From contig OZ251223.1 of NCBI GenBank assembly GCA_965240325.2, forward strand, positions 1,550,001 through 1,614,000: a stretch of DNA of 64,000 nucleotides, given 5' to 3'. Shown in pieces: positions 47,509-56,818 of the stretch (position 1 is the stretch's first letter; every line of letters starts with the position of its first letter). The notes under the pieces are model-generated. The model was not told the DNA's origin. It made no database searches and saw only the letters and a program-made list of their open reading frames with translations. Source of the DNA: Rebecca billardiae RCC1528 (lineage: Eukaryota; Haptophyta). A program made the position numbers and the translations under genes.

Positions 47509-50500
47509 ATGGTCCTCCTCGACCTCGTCCGCAACCGACTCGAGCAGGATCTCCTCGACCCCAACCTGTCCATGAGGCGGCATGCCGCCGCGCGCCACGA
47601 GCTCGACCGAGACCGTCTCGAGAGGCTCTTTGCCGAGTTCAACCTGACGCCAAACGTCGATGGCAAGACCTTCGTGCTGCAGGGCAAGCGAAAGCGCATG
47701 CCCAGAACGCGCAAGAGCTGGGACCAGCTACGCCGCACGCTCGAGAGGCTTGAGAAGCACCAGCCTATGGAGACCGAGCTGAAGGCGATGGGCATCGACC
47801 TACAAGGCGGGCAGTTCACGCTCCAAGGGCGCAAGAGGCGCCTCCCTCGAACGTCCGAGGGCATGAGGAAGCTGCGCAGGCAGATTGGCTTCACCGCCAA
47901 GATGCTGAATGATGGCATGACCAGGGTGGCTGTGCATGGGCCGGAGATCACCAAGGAGACGACCTTCACCATGCCAATCTCGATGCAGGTGGAGGCGACG
48001 GCGCCTCTGCTCATGCGAGAGCAAGCGCTCTACCAGATGCCGTCGCATCTGACAAGCGCAATCCACGACTTTGTCGCTGAGACGATCGAGAAGGAGCTGA
48101 TGCGCGGAGCATCGAGTCGGCTCAAGGTGAGGGTCATCATCGAGACGCTGCATGTGAAGAGCACCAAGGGTGTCTTTGCGGTCGAGATGCCGAGCCTGCC
48201 CGAGGACGCATACCGCCGCATGATCGAACGAGGGCACCCCACCATCTCGAAGTCAAGTCGCTCCATCGCTGGCAAAGCAGTTTGGCAGCAGGAGCCGCAG
48301 CCGCTCATCGACCTCGTCAACGAGATGATCACAGACGCCTTCGAGCAGCGGCAGTCAATCTACGCAGACAAGCCAATCGCCCTCAGCCGAATGTGGATAA
48401 CCAGCGGCATGGTGACGCCTCGCGGAGCGACATCCGGGAGCAGCTACGTGAAGCTCGAAGGGCGGTGGGCGAACGCCAAGATGGGCATCGTCAACCCCAA
48501 GAACCAAGACCTCAAGTGCTTCATGGCCGCGCTGCAGGCGGCAAAGGCTGTGGAGAGCGGCGTTGCCCACCCCGAGCGGCCGAGCGTCCACCGGAAGTTC
48601 CTCGTGACCGAGCCCGAGGGTGCTGTCTACCCTGTGGACATCGGTGAGATCCGCGCATGGGAGGTCGCCAACAACCCGGCCATCACAGCCTATCGCCTCC
48701 CCGAGGACGGTGGGCAGGCGCAGGTGATGCGACTGCCGACGCCGCAGGATTTCCACAACCTGCCTCGGGTGACCCTCGGGCTCTACAAGGAGCACTGGGT
48801 CTTCTGCCGCTCCGCCGATGCCATTTGCGCAAATACCACCTATATCTACTGCGAGCTGTGTCTCAAAAAGTTCCCCTTCAACGCTCGCGCCAAGCGAGAT
48901 GAGCATCAGGAGACGTGCCATGACTCGTGGACAGTGAATTACGATGCTCAGACTGAGGAGCAAAAATTAGCCAGCTACATGACGCCTCGCGAGGCTGCGG
49001 CCGGCAAAGATTACCAGACCTCTATCGAGTACACGGGAGGCATCGAGCAGATCGTCAAGCCGCTGGTGATCCACGCCGATTTCGAGACCGTGACAATCGA
49101 CGGTGAGATGAGGCCATATGCCGTCGGCCTCATTGAGACCTGGAGCGACGGAGCCATCAAGTACGTGACCTTCACCGGGCCTGAGTGCCATATCGATCTG
49201 GTGGTCTACCTGCTGGAGACATACCCGAGCTACCTGGATACTGCCAGCAGGCACTCTGCGCTCAAGAAGCGCTCCTTCCCTCTCGAGACAAGGCAGGCTT
49301 TCGATAGTGCCACCTGCTGCTACCTCTGCGACGGCGAATTCGGCGAGACCAAAAATTTCGACTATGACCACTACACTGGCGCATATCGCGGTGCTGCTTG
49401 CACAAAGTGCAACCTGCATGCATCCACGACGAATCTCATGGCGAGCGTACCAGTATTCTTTCACAACCTCACCGGCTTTGACGCCAATTTCCTGATCCAG
49501 GCCCTCGGCTCCGAGCGGGTGCAAGGGCTGATGAACGAGATGGCCAGGATAAAGCAGAACCGCAAAACGGAGATCCTCAAGAAAAGGATCGAGGCGCAGG
49601 AGGCGCTTCTCGTCTCGTGCGCAGTAAGAGGAGACAACTATGACACTGCGCAAATCACCAGCCTCGAGCGCGAGCTCGCGAGCACGCGCCCCACCAAAGC
49701 GCTCAAAACCGACATCATTCTCCAGAACACGCAGCGACTCAAGCAGCTGACTATCGGCGGCTTTTGCTTCAAAGACACGATGGCTTTCATGAAAGAATCG
49801 CTGGAGACGCTCCTAGACAACCTGGACCCCGCGGACATGCGGAACTTGCGCTCGTTTGCCAGCGATTGGGCGCGAGCCCGAGGACTCGACCCAGAAGTCG
49901 TATTCGAGGCCGCGCGGCGCAAGGGCATTTTCCCCTACGAGATTCCGTGGCACCTCGAGCTGGATACGCCCATTGACACGCTCATCGAAAAATACCCCGA
50001 CCTCTTCTTGTCCAAGCTTAAATCGAGCTTCGGTATCGCAGGCCAGGACCAACACTTTGAGGCGGGCGAGGATGAGGCGATCGTCAAGCTCGTGCAACTC
50101 AAGTCGGCGGTCGGGCTGGAGACGATGAGAGACCTCCTCGACTGGTACCTCGCTATCGACGTTCACGGGCAGGCAGACGTCTTCACCAACTTCCAGCACC
50201 TCTTTCACACCAACTTTGGCCTGGACCCGAGCTGGTTTCTCTCGGCGCCGCAATCCTTCTTCAAGACGATGCTCAAGACCACGGGGCAAAAGATCGAGCT
50301 CTGGCAAGACTCGCGAGACGTGGATTTTGCTTCCAAGTGCATTCGAGGCGGCTACACAGATGTGCGCCACAAGCTGCAGACGGCAGGAGGAGGCGTGCAT
50401 ATCGGCTACTTTGACGCGAACAACTTGTACGGCTGGGCGATGAAGCTCAAGATGCCAGTAGGCGCGCCCTGGGATGTTGAGCCCGAGGACTTTGACCTGC

Positions 50501-51780
50501 ACGACCCCCGGTATGGGCGGCTACCGAGTGACCCCGGCGACCTCGATTTCCAAGGAGACATCGGAGCGTATGTGGAGATCGATGGCTACTTCCCGGAGCA
50601 CACGCACCAGCGCCTCAACGATTTTGTCCCGCTGCCCGAACACAGGGACGGCAAGCTCATCGCGCACCTCGACCCACGCGTCAACTATGTGTGCAGTGTG
50701 CTGAATCTGCAGAAGGCAGTCGAGCTCGGCTTTGTCGTGACAAAGGTCCATCGCGTGCTAGAGATGCATCTAGCACCGTGGATGCGCGGCTATGTCGACC
50801 AGATGGCTGCGCTGCGCGCCCAGGCGAGAAACGACTTTGAGAAGAATTTCTTCAAACTAGGCCCGAACTCGTGCTTTGGAAAAACCATGGAGCGCACGCT
50901 GCACCACCAGGATGCCGGCATCGTCTCTGGGAGTGTGATGGAGAAGCGCTTCCTCGACCCGCGCAGCCGGTACTCGAGGCATATCGGCGGCTCGCTCTTT
51001 CTCGTCTCTGGTGACAAGAAGCGCTACCTCAAGACTACTCCTGTTCAATTGGGCGCGCTCATCCTTGAGAGCTCGAAGCTGCTCATGCAGACCTTTTGGT
51101 ACGATGGCCTCAAGCCGGCGCTTCCAAACATCCAGCTCTGCATGACCGATACCGATTCCTTCATCTTCTCGGTGAACGACAAGAATTACAAGCACAAGAT
51201 GAAAGAGCTCGCGCCGCGCTGGCTTGATATGCATGGCTACCACAAGCGCAACCCGATGCATGATGCCTCGAACCAGAAAGTGGTCGGCTACTTCAAGGAC
51301 GAGTTCGCCAACGACCGCATTTGCGAGGTGGTGTGCAACGCGCCGAAATGTTACTCGGTCAGATCGACAAAGAAACAGCTACGCAAGAACAAGGGCGTGC
51401 CATACAAAGTGGTGACGAAAGCACTGCAACATGGTCACTATCGCGATATCGTCCTCCGCGAGAGGGAGACACACGTGGACTACTACCAGATTGCGGCGCG
51501 CTCGAACGTGGTGAGGATGGAACGCCAAGAGAAGGTGGCCCTCCGAAACTCGTACAACAAGGGTGTCGTGGCTGCGAACGGGCTGGAGATCCTATCGCTG
51601 GGCCACTACAAGCTCGATCCAAGGAGACACTTTGAGCGAATTATTCGGACGCATGATTGGGACACGCTCACAGCAAGGAAGGCAGCGCAAATCATGGTCG
51701 ACGAGTCTGGCTACGACGTGAGCCTCAAATGGGCCAACCGAATAATGAACGAGTTCGTCACAGCTTGCTCGACGGGCTGA
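47509..51780 (+). CDS. PLV/Maverick-type protein-primed family B DNA polymerase
   Basis: A 1423-aa protein from the ATG at 47509. It would replicate the linear viral genome using a terminal protein primer. The first ~450 residues include two copies of a basic unit (FVLQGKRKRMPRT and FTLQGRKRRLPRT), the NPKNQDLKCF segment typical of Maverick polymerases, and a C2H2-like finger (CELCLKKF..HQETCH). Exo I is HADFETV (D524, E526) and Exo II is NLTGFDANF (D658). Between them sits a Cys/His insert (CCYLCDGEFG, DYDHYTGAYRGAACTKCN). Polymerase motif A is DANNLYGWAM (D969), motif B NSCFGKTM (N1120), and motif C TDTDSF (D1214, D1216). All catalytic Asp are intact. The gene ends 23 bp inside the convergent repeat-protein gene. 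Confidence 0.96.
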   Translation: MVLLDLVRNRLEQDLLDPNLSMRRHAAARHELDRDRLERLFAEFNLTPNVDGKTFVLQGKRKRMPRTRKSWDQLRRTLERLEKHQPMETELKAMGIDLQGGQFTLQGRKRRLPRTSEGMRKLRRQIGFTAKMLNDGMTRVAVHGPEITKETTFTMPISMQVEATAPLLMREQALYQMPSHLTSAIHDFVAETIEKELMRGASSRLKVRVIIETLHVKSTKGVFAVEMPSLPEDAYRRMIERGHPTISKSSRSIAGKAVWQQEPQPLIDLVNEMITDAFEQRQSIYADKPIALSRMWITSGMVTPRGATSGSSYVKLEGRWANAKMGIVNPKNQDLKCFMAALQAAKAVESGVAHPERPSVHRKFLVTEPEGAVYPVDIGEIRAWEVANNPAITAYRLPEDGGQAQVMRLPTPQDFHNLPRVTLGLYKEHWVFCRSADAICANTTYIYCELCLKKFPFNARAKRDEHQETCHDSWTVNYDAQTEEQKLASYMTPREAAAGKDYQTSIEYTGGIEQIVKPLVIHADFETVTIDGEMRPYAVGLIETWSDGAIKYVTFTGPECHIDLVVYLLETYPSYLDTASRHSALKKRSFPLETRQAFDSATCCYLCDGEFGETKNFDYDHYTGAYRGAACTKCNLHASTTNLMASVPVFFHNLTGFDANFLIQALGSERVQGLMNEMARIKQNRKTEILKKRIEAQEALLVSCAVRGDNYDTAQITSLERELASTRPTKALKTDIILQNTQRLKQLTIGGFCFKDTMAFMKESLETLLDNLDPADMRNLRSFASDWARARGLDPEVVFEAARRKGIFPYEIPWHLELDTPIDTLIEKYPDLFLSKLKSSFGIAGQDQHFEAGEDEAIVKLVQLKSAVGLETMRDLLDWYLAIDVHGQADVFTNFQHLFHTNFGLDPSWFLSAPQSFFKTMLKTTGQKIELWQDSRDVDFASKCIRGGYTDVRHKLQTAGGGVHIGYFDANNLYGWAMKLKMPVGAPWDVEPEDFDLHDPRYGRLPSDPGDLDFQGDIGAYVEIDGYFPEHTHQRLNDFVPLPEHRDGKLIAHLDPRVNYVCSVLNLQKAVELGFVVTKVHRVLEMHLAPWMRGYVDQMAALRAQARNDFEKNFFKLGPNSCFGKTMERTLHHQDAGIVSGSVMEKRFLDPRSRYSRHIGGSLFLVSGDKKRYLKTTPVQLGALILESSKLLMQTFWYDGLKPALPNIQLCMTDTDSFIFSVNDKNYKHKMKELAPRWLDMHGYHKRNPMHDASNQKVVGYFKDEFANDRICEVVCNAPKCYSVRSTKKQLRKNKGVPYKVVTKALQHGHYRDIVLRERETHVDYYQIAARSNVVRMERQEKVALRNSYNKGVVAANGLEILSLGHYKLDPRRHFERIIRTHDWDTLTARKAAQIMVDESGYDVSLKWANRIMNEFVTACSTG

Positions 51781-52675
51781 ACGATGACGACGGCGACGAG
51801 AACCGAGGTGTGGGATCGTAAGGAATGACCTTGAGGAATGCCTTCGCCGCATTTTCAGAGACGTTAAAATCTCTGGCCAGCATTTTGCTCAGAGCTGTGC
51901 GCGATTCTTTCGGGTTGGCCTGCATCATGAGTATGATGGCATCGATGTTGTCGTCAAGGTGGTCTCTGGCTTCATTTCCGAAGAGTGGTTTTGAGGCCTG
52001 GGTGCCAGCCGTCTGCTGGGATGGCTGCTCCTGTGTCCCCATGGAGCGTCTCTTCGGACCAGCCTGCGTGCCAATCGCCGGGCGCTCTGGCATCCCCTGA
52101 GTACCAGTTGAACGCCTCTTTGGGCCACCAGCCTGCGTGCCAATCGCCGGGCGTTCAGCCGGAGGAGGCATCTCCTGAGTAGCAATCGACCGTCTCTTGG
52201 TGCTCGCCTGAGTACCTGTAGAGTGCTGCTCTGGCCGCAGGCCCCGAGCGACTCTGTCTGTCCCAATACCAATCGATCGCCGCTCTGGCACGGCACTTGT
52301 AGAGACAGGCAGAGGCTGCTTGTTGACTATCAGCCTGCTCATTGCTTGGCCAGACGCATCGCGTGTAGGCAGGCGAATCTGCCGAGCCCGAAATTCGTTC
52401 ACACCATCGCTAAAGGGTAGCAGCGCATCGATGGAAGGCACTCGCCTGCCCACTGCAGCCGTCTGGTTGGTGGGCGGCGGTCGCGTTGGCTTGATTAGTG
52501 GCTTCATCACAATCGGCTCGGCCGAATACGTCAATCGTCTCGAAGACGGCGTAGGCACGGCTCCGCTCCAGTATTCTTTTCCGCGGCTGTGAAAGGAGCC
52601 GCCGTAGGGTTTGCCCTCGAGGCGAAAGTGCGTGGTCTTGGTCGGCAGGAATCGCTCGCGATGTATGGCCTGCAT
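51758..52675 (-). CDS. PLV repeat protein with GTQ repeats
   Basis: A 305-aa protein. The first ~110 residues are basic and disordered, residues ~130-230 carry five or six copies of an R-S-x-G-T-Q unit (RRSTGTQ, ERPAIGTQAG, KRRSMGTQ), and the C-terminal ~60 residues form a helical domain (NIDAIILMMQANPKESRTAL then AAKAFLKVIP). Stop and start are separated by 6 bp from the ATPase gene upstream, so it is the last gene of a three-gene leftward unit with packaging genes. No homologue is recognised. A virion core or scaffold function is a guess. The repeats are variable in length and could change copy number between strains. Confidence 0.85.
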   Translation of the reverse strand: MQAIHRERFLPTKTTHFRLEGKPYGGSFHSRGKEYWSGAVPTPSSRRLTYSAEPIVMKPLIKPTRPPPTNQTAAVGRRVPSIDALLPFSDGVNEFRARQIRLPTRDASGQAMSRLIVNKQPLPVSTSAVPERRSIGIGTDRVARGLRPEQHSTGTQASTKRRSIATQEMPPPAERPAIGTQAGGPKRRSTGTQGMPERPAIGTQAGPKRRSMGTQEQPSQQTAGTQASKPLFGNEARDHLDDNIDAIILMMQANPKESRTALSKMLARDFNVSENAAKAFLKVIPYDPTPRFSSPSSSFSPSSKL

Positions 52676-52681
52676 CTATAA

Positions 52682-53371
52682 TCATAGTAATAATTTATTC
52701 CACTCTCTGTGGAGCGCACCATGGTCTGCATTAAGAAATAAAAAAGTGTGCGGATCGCCATCGCCAAAAATGTACTGATACACTGTAGCAAAGTCTGAGC
52801 GAGGCATCATGATCAATTCAGAGCGCAGAGCCTCTAGCTCCTTGGTATTGTTGGGCTTGAACACGGTCACATGCGAGAATAATTTTCGTATAGTCAGCGG
52901 CACCGATATGTAACCCTGTGATATAACAATGATACTGAGTTTGTAGTGTCGCCTGTTCTGAACGATACGCGAATACAGGCGCTGCAAATTTGGGTCTTTT
53001 AGTGACGCAGCAAAATCATCTATAATAAGGAGGGTCGGCAAAGGCATATTCGACTCGGCAATGCTGAGCACATTCTGAAGTGTCTCTGCCGTCAGCTCGT
53101 GGTATACATATTGAAGCGCGGCTAGCGGGGAATTTTGGAAGCTGTCCACCGAGGTGCGAGGAGCCACGAAGATTACGTTGGCAAAGACTCGTTTATAGGG
53201 CCCAGTGATCAAGCCCACTACCTGGCTGGATTTGCCGCTACGGGGTGGGCCAAAGACGCCCCAATGAAAGCTCGTGTTTGGGAGAGGCTCTGGCAGGCCT
53301 GGCTTTAGAGGCTTGTCCGCACTGATTCTAGGCAGCGGGAGCTCTATGTGATGCGCGATCTCGTTGATCAT
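52682..53371 (-). CDS. PLV genome-packaging ATPase (FtsK/HerA-type)
   Basis: A 229-aa ATPase. Walker A is GPPRSGKSS (residues 41-49), Walker B is TLLIIDDF (113-120), and SIIVISQGY around 150 fits the sensor region. Length and motifs match the A32-like packaging ATPases of PLVs, virophages and Mavericks, which pump DNA into the capsid. Its ATG overlaps the stop of the upstream coiled-coil gene by an ATGA junction (53368-53371). It is followed after 6 bp by the repeat-protein gene. No key residue is missing. Confidence 0.94.
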   Translation of the reverse strand: MINEIAHHIELPLPRISADKPLKPGLPEPLPNTSFHWGVFGPPRSGKSSQVVGLITGPYKRVFANVIFVAPRTSVDSFQNSPLAALQYVYHELTAETLQNVLSIAESNMPLPTLLIIDDFAASLKDPNLQRLYSRIVQNRRHYKLSIIVISQGYISVPLTIRKLFSHVTVFKPNNTKELEALRSELIMMPRSDFATVYQYIFGDGDPHTFLFLNADHGALHREWNKLLL

Positions 53372-53697
53372 ATAAACCGCATGATTCTTTTTTGGGATGT
53401 CTTGACAGGGGTCACCTCCGGGGTCACCGCCTCTGGGGTCACCTCTTCCTCGCCTGCCAGCTCGATCGATTCGACCGGCTGCCTGACAATGCTCGGCGGC
53501 GTCTTGCTTGGTGGGCGCCTGGGTGTGGGTGCTTTTGGCCCGACCTCGCCGCCGATTTCTTCGAGCTTGGCTTTCGCATCCTCTGCCAGCTTGGTGTATG
53601 TGGCCGCATGTGTCTCATATGTCACAACCTGGCGTTTCAGGCGCATGCGCTCCGTCGCCAGCTGCTGCGCCTCGCTGCGTGTCTTTTTATTCTCCAT
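53368..53697 (-). CDS. PLV coiled-coil/Pro-rich small protein
   Basis: A 109-aa protein. Residues 1-50 form a charged helix likely to be a coiled coil (EAQQLATERMRLKRQVVTY), and residues ~55-100 are Pro/Glu/Val-rich and disordered. It is the first gene of the leftward packaging unit, overlapping the ATPase start by 4 bp. Function unknown. Confidence 0.75.
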   Translation of the reverse strand: MENKKTRSEAQQLATERMRLKRQVVTYETHAATYTKLAEDAKAKLEEIGGEVGPKAPTPRRPPSKTPPSIVRQPVESIELAGEEEVTPEAVTPEVTPVKTSQKRIMRFI

Positions 53698-53704
53698 CTT
53701 CTAT

Positions 53705-53917
53705 ATGCAAGCAGAGAATATTTTGGATTTCAGCCGAGAGGATGCATTGGCATGGTACATCTCCAAGAAGCTCGGCACGAGCGATGATGAAATAATATCG
53801 GCACTAATTCATGCTGCACCTGCACACAAGTCAGGGCGATGTGTTCCCACTGGGCCGAGCCAAGACGAGCTGCGTGAATTTCACACTGAGCCACCCAATC
53901 ATGGCGGCAAGCGATGA
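53705..53917 (+). CDS. Small PLV ORF overlapping the minor capsid gene
   Basis: A 70-codon frame starting 7 bp from the divergent 53697 start. Its beginning (MQAENILDFSREDALAWYIS) is helical, and its last 107 bp overlap the minor capsid gene in another frame. The first half looks like a true protein; the C-terminal half may be forced by overlap. Not recognised. Confidence 0.5.
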   Translation: MQAENILDFSREDALAWYISKKLGTSDDEIISALIHAAPAHKSGRCVPTGPSQDELREFHTEPPNHGGKR

Positions 53918-54545
53918 GGTCATATTTGTATCTGTCGATAGCCTGTGTGTGCCTAATACGCGCTATGCCGTAGACAGCTCGAATAATAGCGTGGGTGCCG
54001 CCTCCGACTGGGGCGACACAACGCTCACGCTCACCCCGAAGAATTATACCGCTAGCACGCTTGTCACAGAGATCAACTCGGCATTGTCTAGCATCAACGT
54101 GACTGCTGCTTTCGACTCGGCCACTGGCAAGCTCACATTCTCGACGACACATGGTTTCGACACCACCATCAAAGGCACGAGCAGCGCTTCGCGTGTGCTC
54201 GGCCTCTGTCGCACAGACTTGGTGATACCGGCCAGCGGCAGTATAGAGGCACCCGGCGTGGTGGACCTGCTCAGCCGAGGCTTTGCGCTCACCTGCGAAG
54301 GGCTGGATGTCAAGAGCAGAGACTCGACCAACTCTGGCTCATCGAGCAACATTTTATGTGTGGTGCACATCGACAAGCCGTTCGGCCAGACTGTGCTGTA
54401 CACTGATGCGAACAATGACATTTTGCAGTGCAACCGCCGGAGTATACAAAATATCGAGCTCCAGCTGATCGATCTCGAGACCATGCAGCCGGTGGAGCTG
54501 AATGGAGCCGAGTGGTCTGTCAACCTGAAATTCCAAATTTCTTAA
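53811..54545 (+). CDS. PLV minor capsid (penton) protein, jelly-roll-like
   Basis: A 244-aa protein rich in beta-strand patterns. The N-terminal strand CVNFTLSHPI, the turn SLCVPNTRYAV, a LTPKNYTASTLVTEINSALS segment, and the strand NILCVVHIDKPFGQ with a C-terminal WSVNLKFQIS are the landmarks of penton/minor capsid proteins in PLVs and virophages, where pentamers sit at vertices. The start at 53811 is chosen because the first predicted strand follows soon after. It lies 25 bp upstream of the major capsid gene, a conserved pairing. Confidence 0.83.
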   Translation: MLHLHTSQGDVFPLGRAKTSCVNFTLSHPIMAASDEVIFVSVDSLCVPNTRYAVDSSNNSVGAASDWGDTTLTLTPKNYTASTLVTEINSALSSINVTAAFDSATGKLTFSTTHGFDTTIKGTSSASRVLGLCRTDLVIPASGSIEAPGVVDLLSRGFALTCEGLDVKSRDSTNSGSSSNILCVVHIDKPFGQTVLYTDANNDILQCNRRSIQNIELQLIDLETMQPVELNGAEWSVNLKFQIS

Positions 54546-54570
54546 GAAATATTTCCTGGCCATAGTACTT

Positions 54571-55905
54571 ATGGCTTACGCCGGCAAGCGTGTGACGAAC
54601 GATATTCGCGGTGATGACGCGATGGTGCTCGAGCAGGAGGAGACGGCTCCGAGCTACTATGACTTCTCAAACCCCAAGCCCGTCGCCGTTGGCGCTGCCT
54701 ACAAGAGGTCGACGATATATGCAGGCCCGTCGTCTAGCTTCACAAGTGGCCAGGTGATGCAATTCGATATCCCGACTGGCACGCCCGGCGCGATGATGGA
54801 CCCGTCGCAGACAGTCCTGCAGTTTACAATCCACAACACCTCTGGCCAGCCTCTCACGCTCTCAAGGTCTGCATACTCGTGCATCGAGCGCATTGACGCC
54901 TACCACGGCAGCCAGATGATCGCAAGCACGGGCAAGGCAGGCCTGCTGCACAATGTCTTGCTCGACTTCCAGTCGGGCGCATCTTCGGGCTTCTCCACCG
55001 GCAGCATGCTGGGCTGTGCCGACTACGAGATGCCTGCCGCATATGCAGCCGCCGATGTTGAGAGCGCGCTTTACCCGACAACCGGTGAGACAATTGCCAA
55101 CAATGCCCGGAAGACGGTTACCCTCCCACTCGCGTACGTGTTTGGCGCTCTGTGTGGTAAGGCGGTGCCGCTCTCTGAGCTGCACCAAGGCCTTCGTGTG
55201 GACATCCATGTGGCCAACATGCTCGACTTTGGCGTGTATGATGCCGACCCAGGCACTACCTCCCCCACGCTTGAGACGGTCAAGATGCAGCTCGGCATGG
55301 TCATGCTGAGCGATAGTGCCTACACCAAGATGGTTCGCTCGCTCGATCGGATCTACATCCCATCGATGTCCTACCTCCATGCCTCCCACTCGGTGGCTGC
55401 AAACACGTCGACGGCCTGGCAGTTGCCGTTCCGCCTGGCCTCGGTCAACATGATCATCCTGGCTGCGGTGCCGAATACCAGTGAGAACGCATTTGGTGGC
55501 GACATCACGACTCGCACGCGAGCGGCGCTCACCAAGTGGCAGTTGCGCATCGGCTCTACCCTCGTGCCGGATCAGCCAGTCTCTGCCACCCACGGCGGCG
55601 CAGAGACGCGCGCTGAGCTCGTTCGCGCCTTCAACGCGCTCGGCATTGCCGATTATGCCTCTCGCGTGAGCGGCACGGCCTTTGACGATGCGGCTTTCTG
55701 CATCGCCTTTAACACGAGCGCCTTCTCGCAGTCGGACATCCTCTTCGACGGCCGCCGTCTCGATACCGAGTACGCCATCTTTGAGGCGGACACGAACAGC
55801 GGGGCATCTTTCAAGTGGCATGCCTGGGCGCTCCACGATGTGATGATGGAGGTCTCACAGAACCAGCTTAATTTCGCCATTTACTTTCGCTCTATATATA
55901 CATGA
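54571..55905 (+). CDS. PLV major capsid protein (double jelly-roll)
   Basis: A 444-aa protein with beta-rich, hydrophobic-alternating sequence and no catalytic motif. The N-terminal stretch APSYYDFSNPKPVAVGAAYK, a first jelly roll (QVMQFDIPTGTPG, VLQFTIHNTSGQPLTLS), the linker DYEMPAAYAAADVES, and a second one (IYIPSMSYLHASHSVAANTS, LASVNMIILAAVPN) with a C-terminal strand NQLNFAIYFRSIYT fit the double jelly-roll capsid family. It is placed between the minor capsid gene and a small protein that starts at an ATGA overlap with its stop. It is shorter than many PLV capsid proteins, so the fold call is based on context plus pattern. Confidence 0.86.
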   Translation: MAYAGKRVTNDIRGDDAMVLEQEETAPSYYDFSNPKPVAVGAAYKRSTIYAGPSSSFTSGQVMQFDIPTGTPGAMMDPSQTVLQFTIHNTSGQPLTLSRSAYSCIERIDAYHGSQMIASTGKAGLLHNVLLDFQSGASSGFSTGSMLGCADYEMPAAYAAADVESALYPTTGETIANNARKTVTLPLAYVFGALCGKAVPLSELHQGLRVDIHVANMLDFGVYDADPGTTSPTLETVKMQLGMVMLSDSAYTKMVRSLDRIYIPSMSYLHASHSVAANTSTAWQLPFRLASVNMIILAAVPNTSENAFGGDITTRTRAALTKWQLRIGSTLVPDQPVSATHGGAETRAELVRAFNALGIADYASRVSGTAFDDAAFCIAFNTSAFSQSDILFDGRRLDTEYAIFEADTNSGASFKWHAWALHDVMMEVSQNQLNFAIYFRSIYT

Positions 55906-56195
55906 GTTTTCTAGGTAGACTCGTTAGAGATGCGCGCGGAAAGATCGGCGGGCTGGCTAACACCGCCCGAAGGCTCGGCAGACCTATCAGCTCTGCAATC
56001 CATCACCTAAAGCCCTGTGTAGACAAGGTGGGTGGGGACGTCACCCAATTCTTGAACGAAGTCGATCGCACCGAAGGCCTCGGCGATATCGCCTCACCTT
56101 ATACGGCCGCGGGAAGGCGGGCCATACAGCGTGGGCGTCAGATCTCCAACCGTCTGGACCAGGGGGCTCGCAGAGCCGACCGGTTTCTACGCTAG
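55902..56195 (+). CDS. Small PLV virion-type protein
   Basis: A 97-aa basic protein (FLGRLVRDARGKIGGLANTA), starting at an ATGA overlap with the major capsid stop. It has an amphipathic helix at the N-terminus and an Arg-rich C-terminus (RRAIQRGRQISNRLDQGARR). A DNA-condensing or membrane-active virion protein would fit the place and charge, but this is a guess. Confidence 0.7.
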   Translation: MSFLGRLVRDARGKIGGLANTARRLGRPISSAIHHLKPCVDKVGGDVTQFLNEVDRTEGLGDIASPYTAAGRRAIQRGRQISNRLDQGARRADRFLR

Positions 56196-56804
56196 GCGGT
56201 GCTGCTCTCGTAAAAAGCGGATTGGGCGCGTGAACGCGTCTGCGCTGATGCGCCCGACCGTCTTCCGACTGCCCCCTCGCTGAGTGAGCGAGAGTGCCGA
56301 CACGATATCGCCTGGAGAGCGGACATCGAATTGTGTCTTTGGTAAGACCTTTCCGATATCCTTCAACCCAGCACCTTTTTGGGATGTATGCACCTGAGCT
56401 GCGCCAGAGTTTTCGGCCAGGTGCCCGCCCAAGCTGTGGCCCATGGCTGACGTCACGCCATATTTTCGCCGCACAATCTCGACCAGCTTTCGGGCTCGCT
56501 GGTGGCGCGGGTCATATACAGAGAAGCCGAGCGCGAGTGGCACATCAGACACTGCCCAGTCGGCAAAGCTGACACTGCCTCGAAATAGGACTAGCGGCCG
56601 GCCTGATGCTATGTGCACCAATACCTTGTCTTCGTCAGACGAGAGTCTGACGTCGAGCCGGTACCGCGGCTTTACGTGCTCGCGCGCCTGCTCGAGCGTC
56701 ATGTATGATGCTTCTAGCAACATGCGCCTGTCTTTTTGGAGGGTCGTCCCCGAATCGAATAGCATGCGCTCGCCTTCCTGGGTGGAGATGGTGGGGATAT
56801 TCAT
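56187..56804 (-). CDS. PLV class-3 lipase-like esterase
   Basis: A 205-aa protein. The nucleophile elbow is GHSLGGHLAE (Ser124) and an oxyanion element is FRGS at 74-77, followed by FADWAVSD. The acid may be the Asp in SPGDIVS, and the His may be near the C-terminus. Class-3 lipases hydrolyse acyl-lipids; PLVs and virophages often carry lipases thought to aid membrane penetration or exit. The 3' end overlaps the end of the 97-aa gene by 9 bp. Confidence 0.85.
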   Translation of the reverse strand: MNIPTISTQEGERMLFDSGTTLQKDRRMLLEASYMTLEQAREHVKPRYRLDVRLSSDEDKVLVHIASGRPLVLFRGSVSFADWAVSDVPLALGFSVYDPRHQRARKLVEIVRRKYGVTSAMGHSLGGHLAENSGAAQVHTSQKGAGLKDIGKVLPKTQFDVRSPGDIVSALSLTQRGGSRKTVGRISADAFTRPIRFLREQHRLA

Positions 56805-56818
56805 ATTACTGCGCAGTT

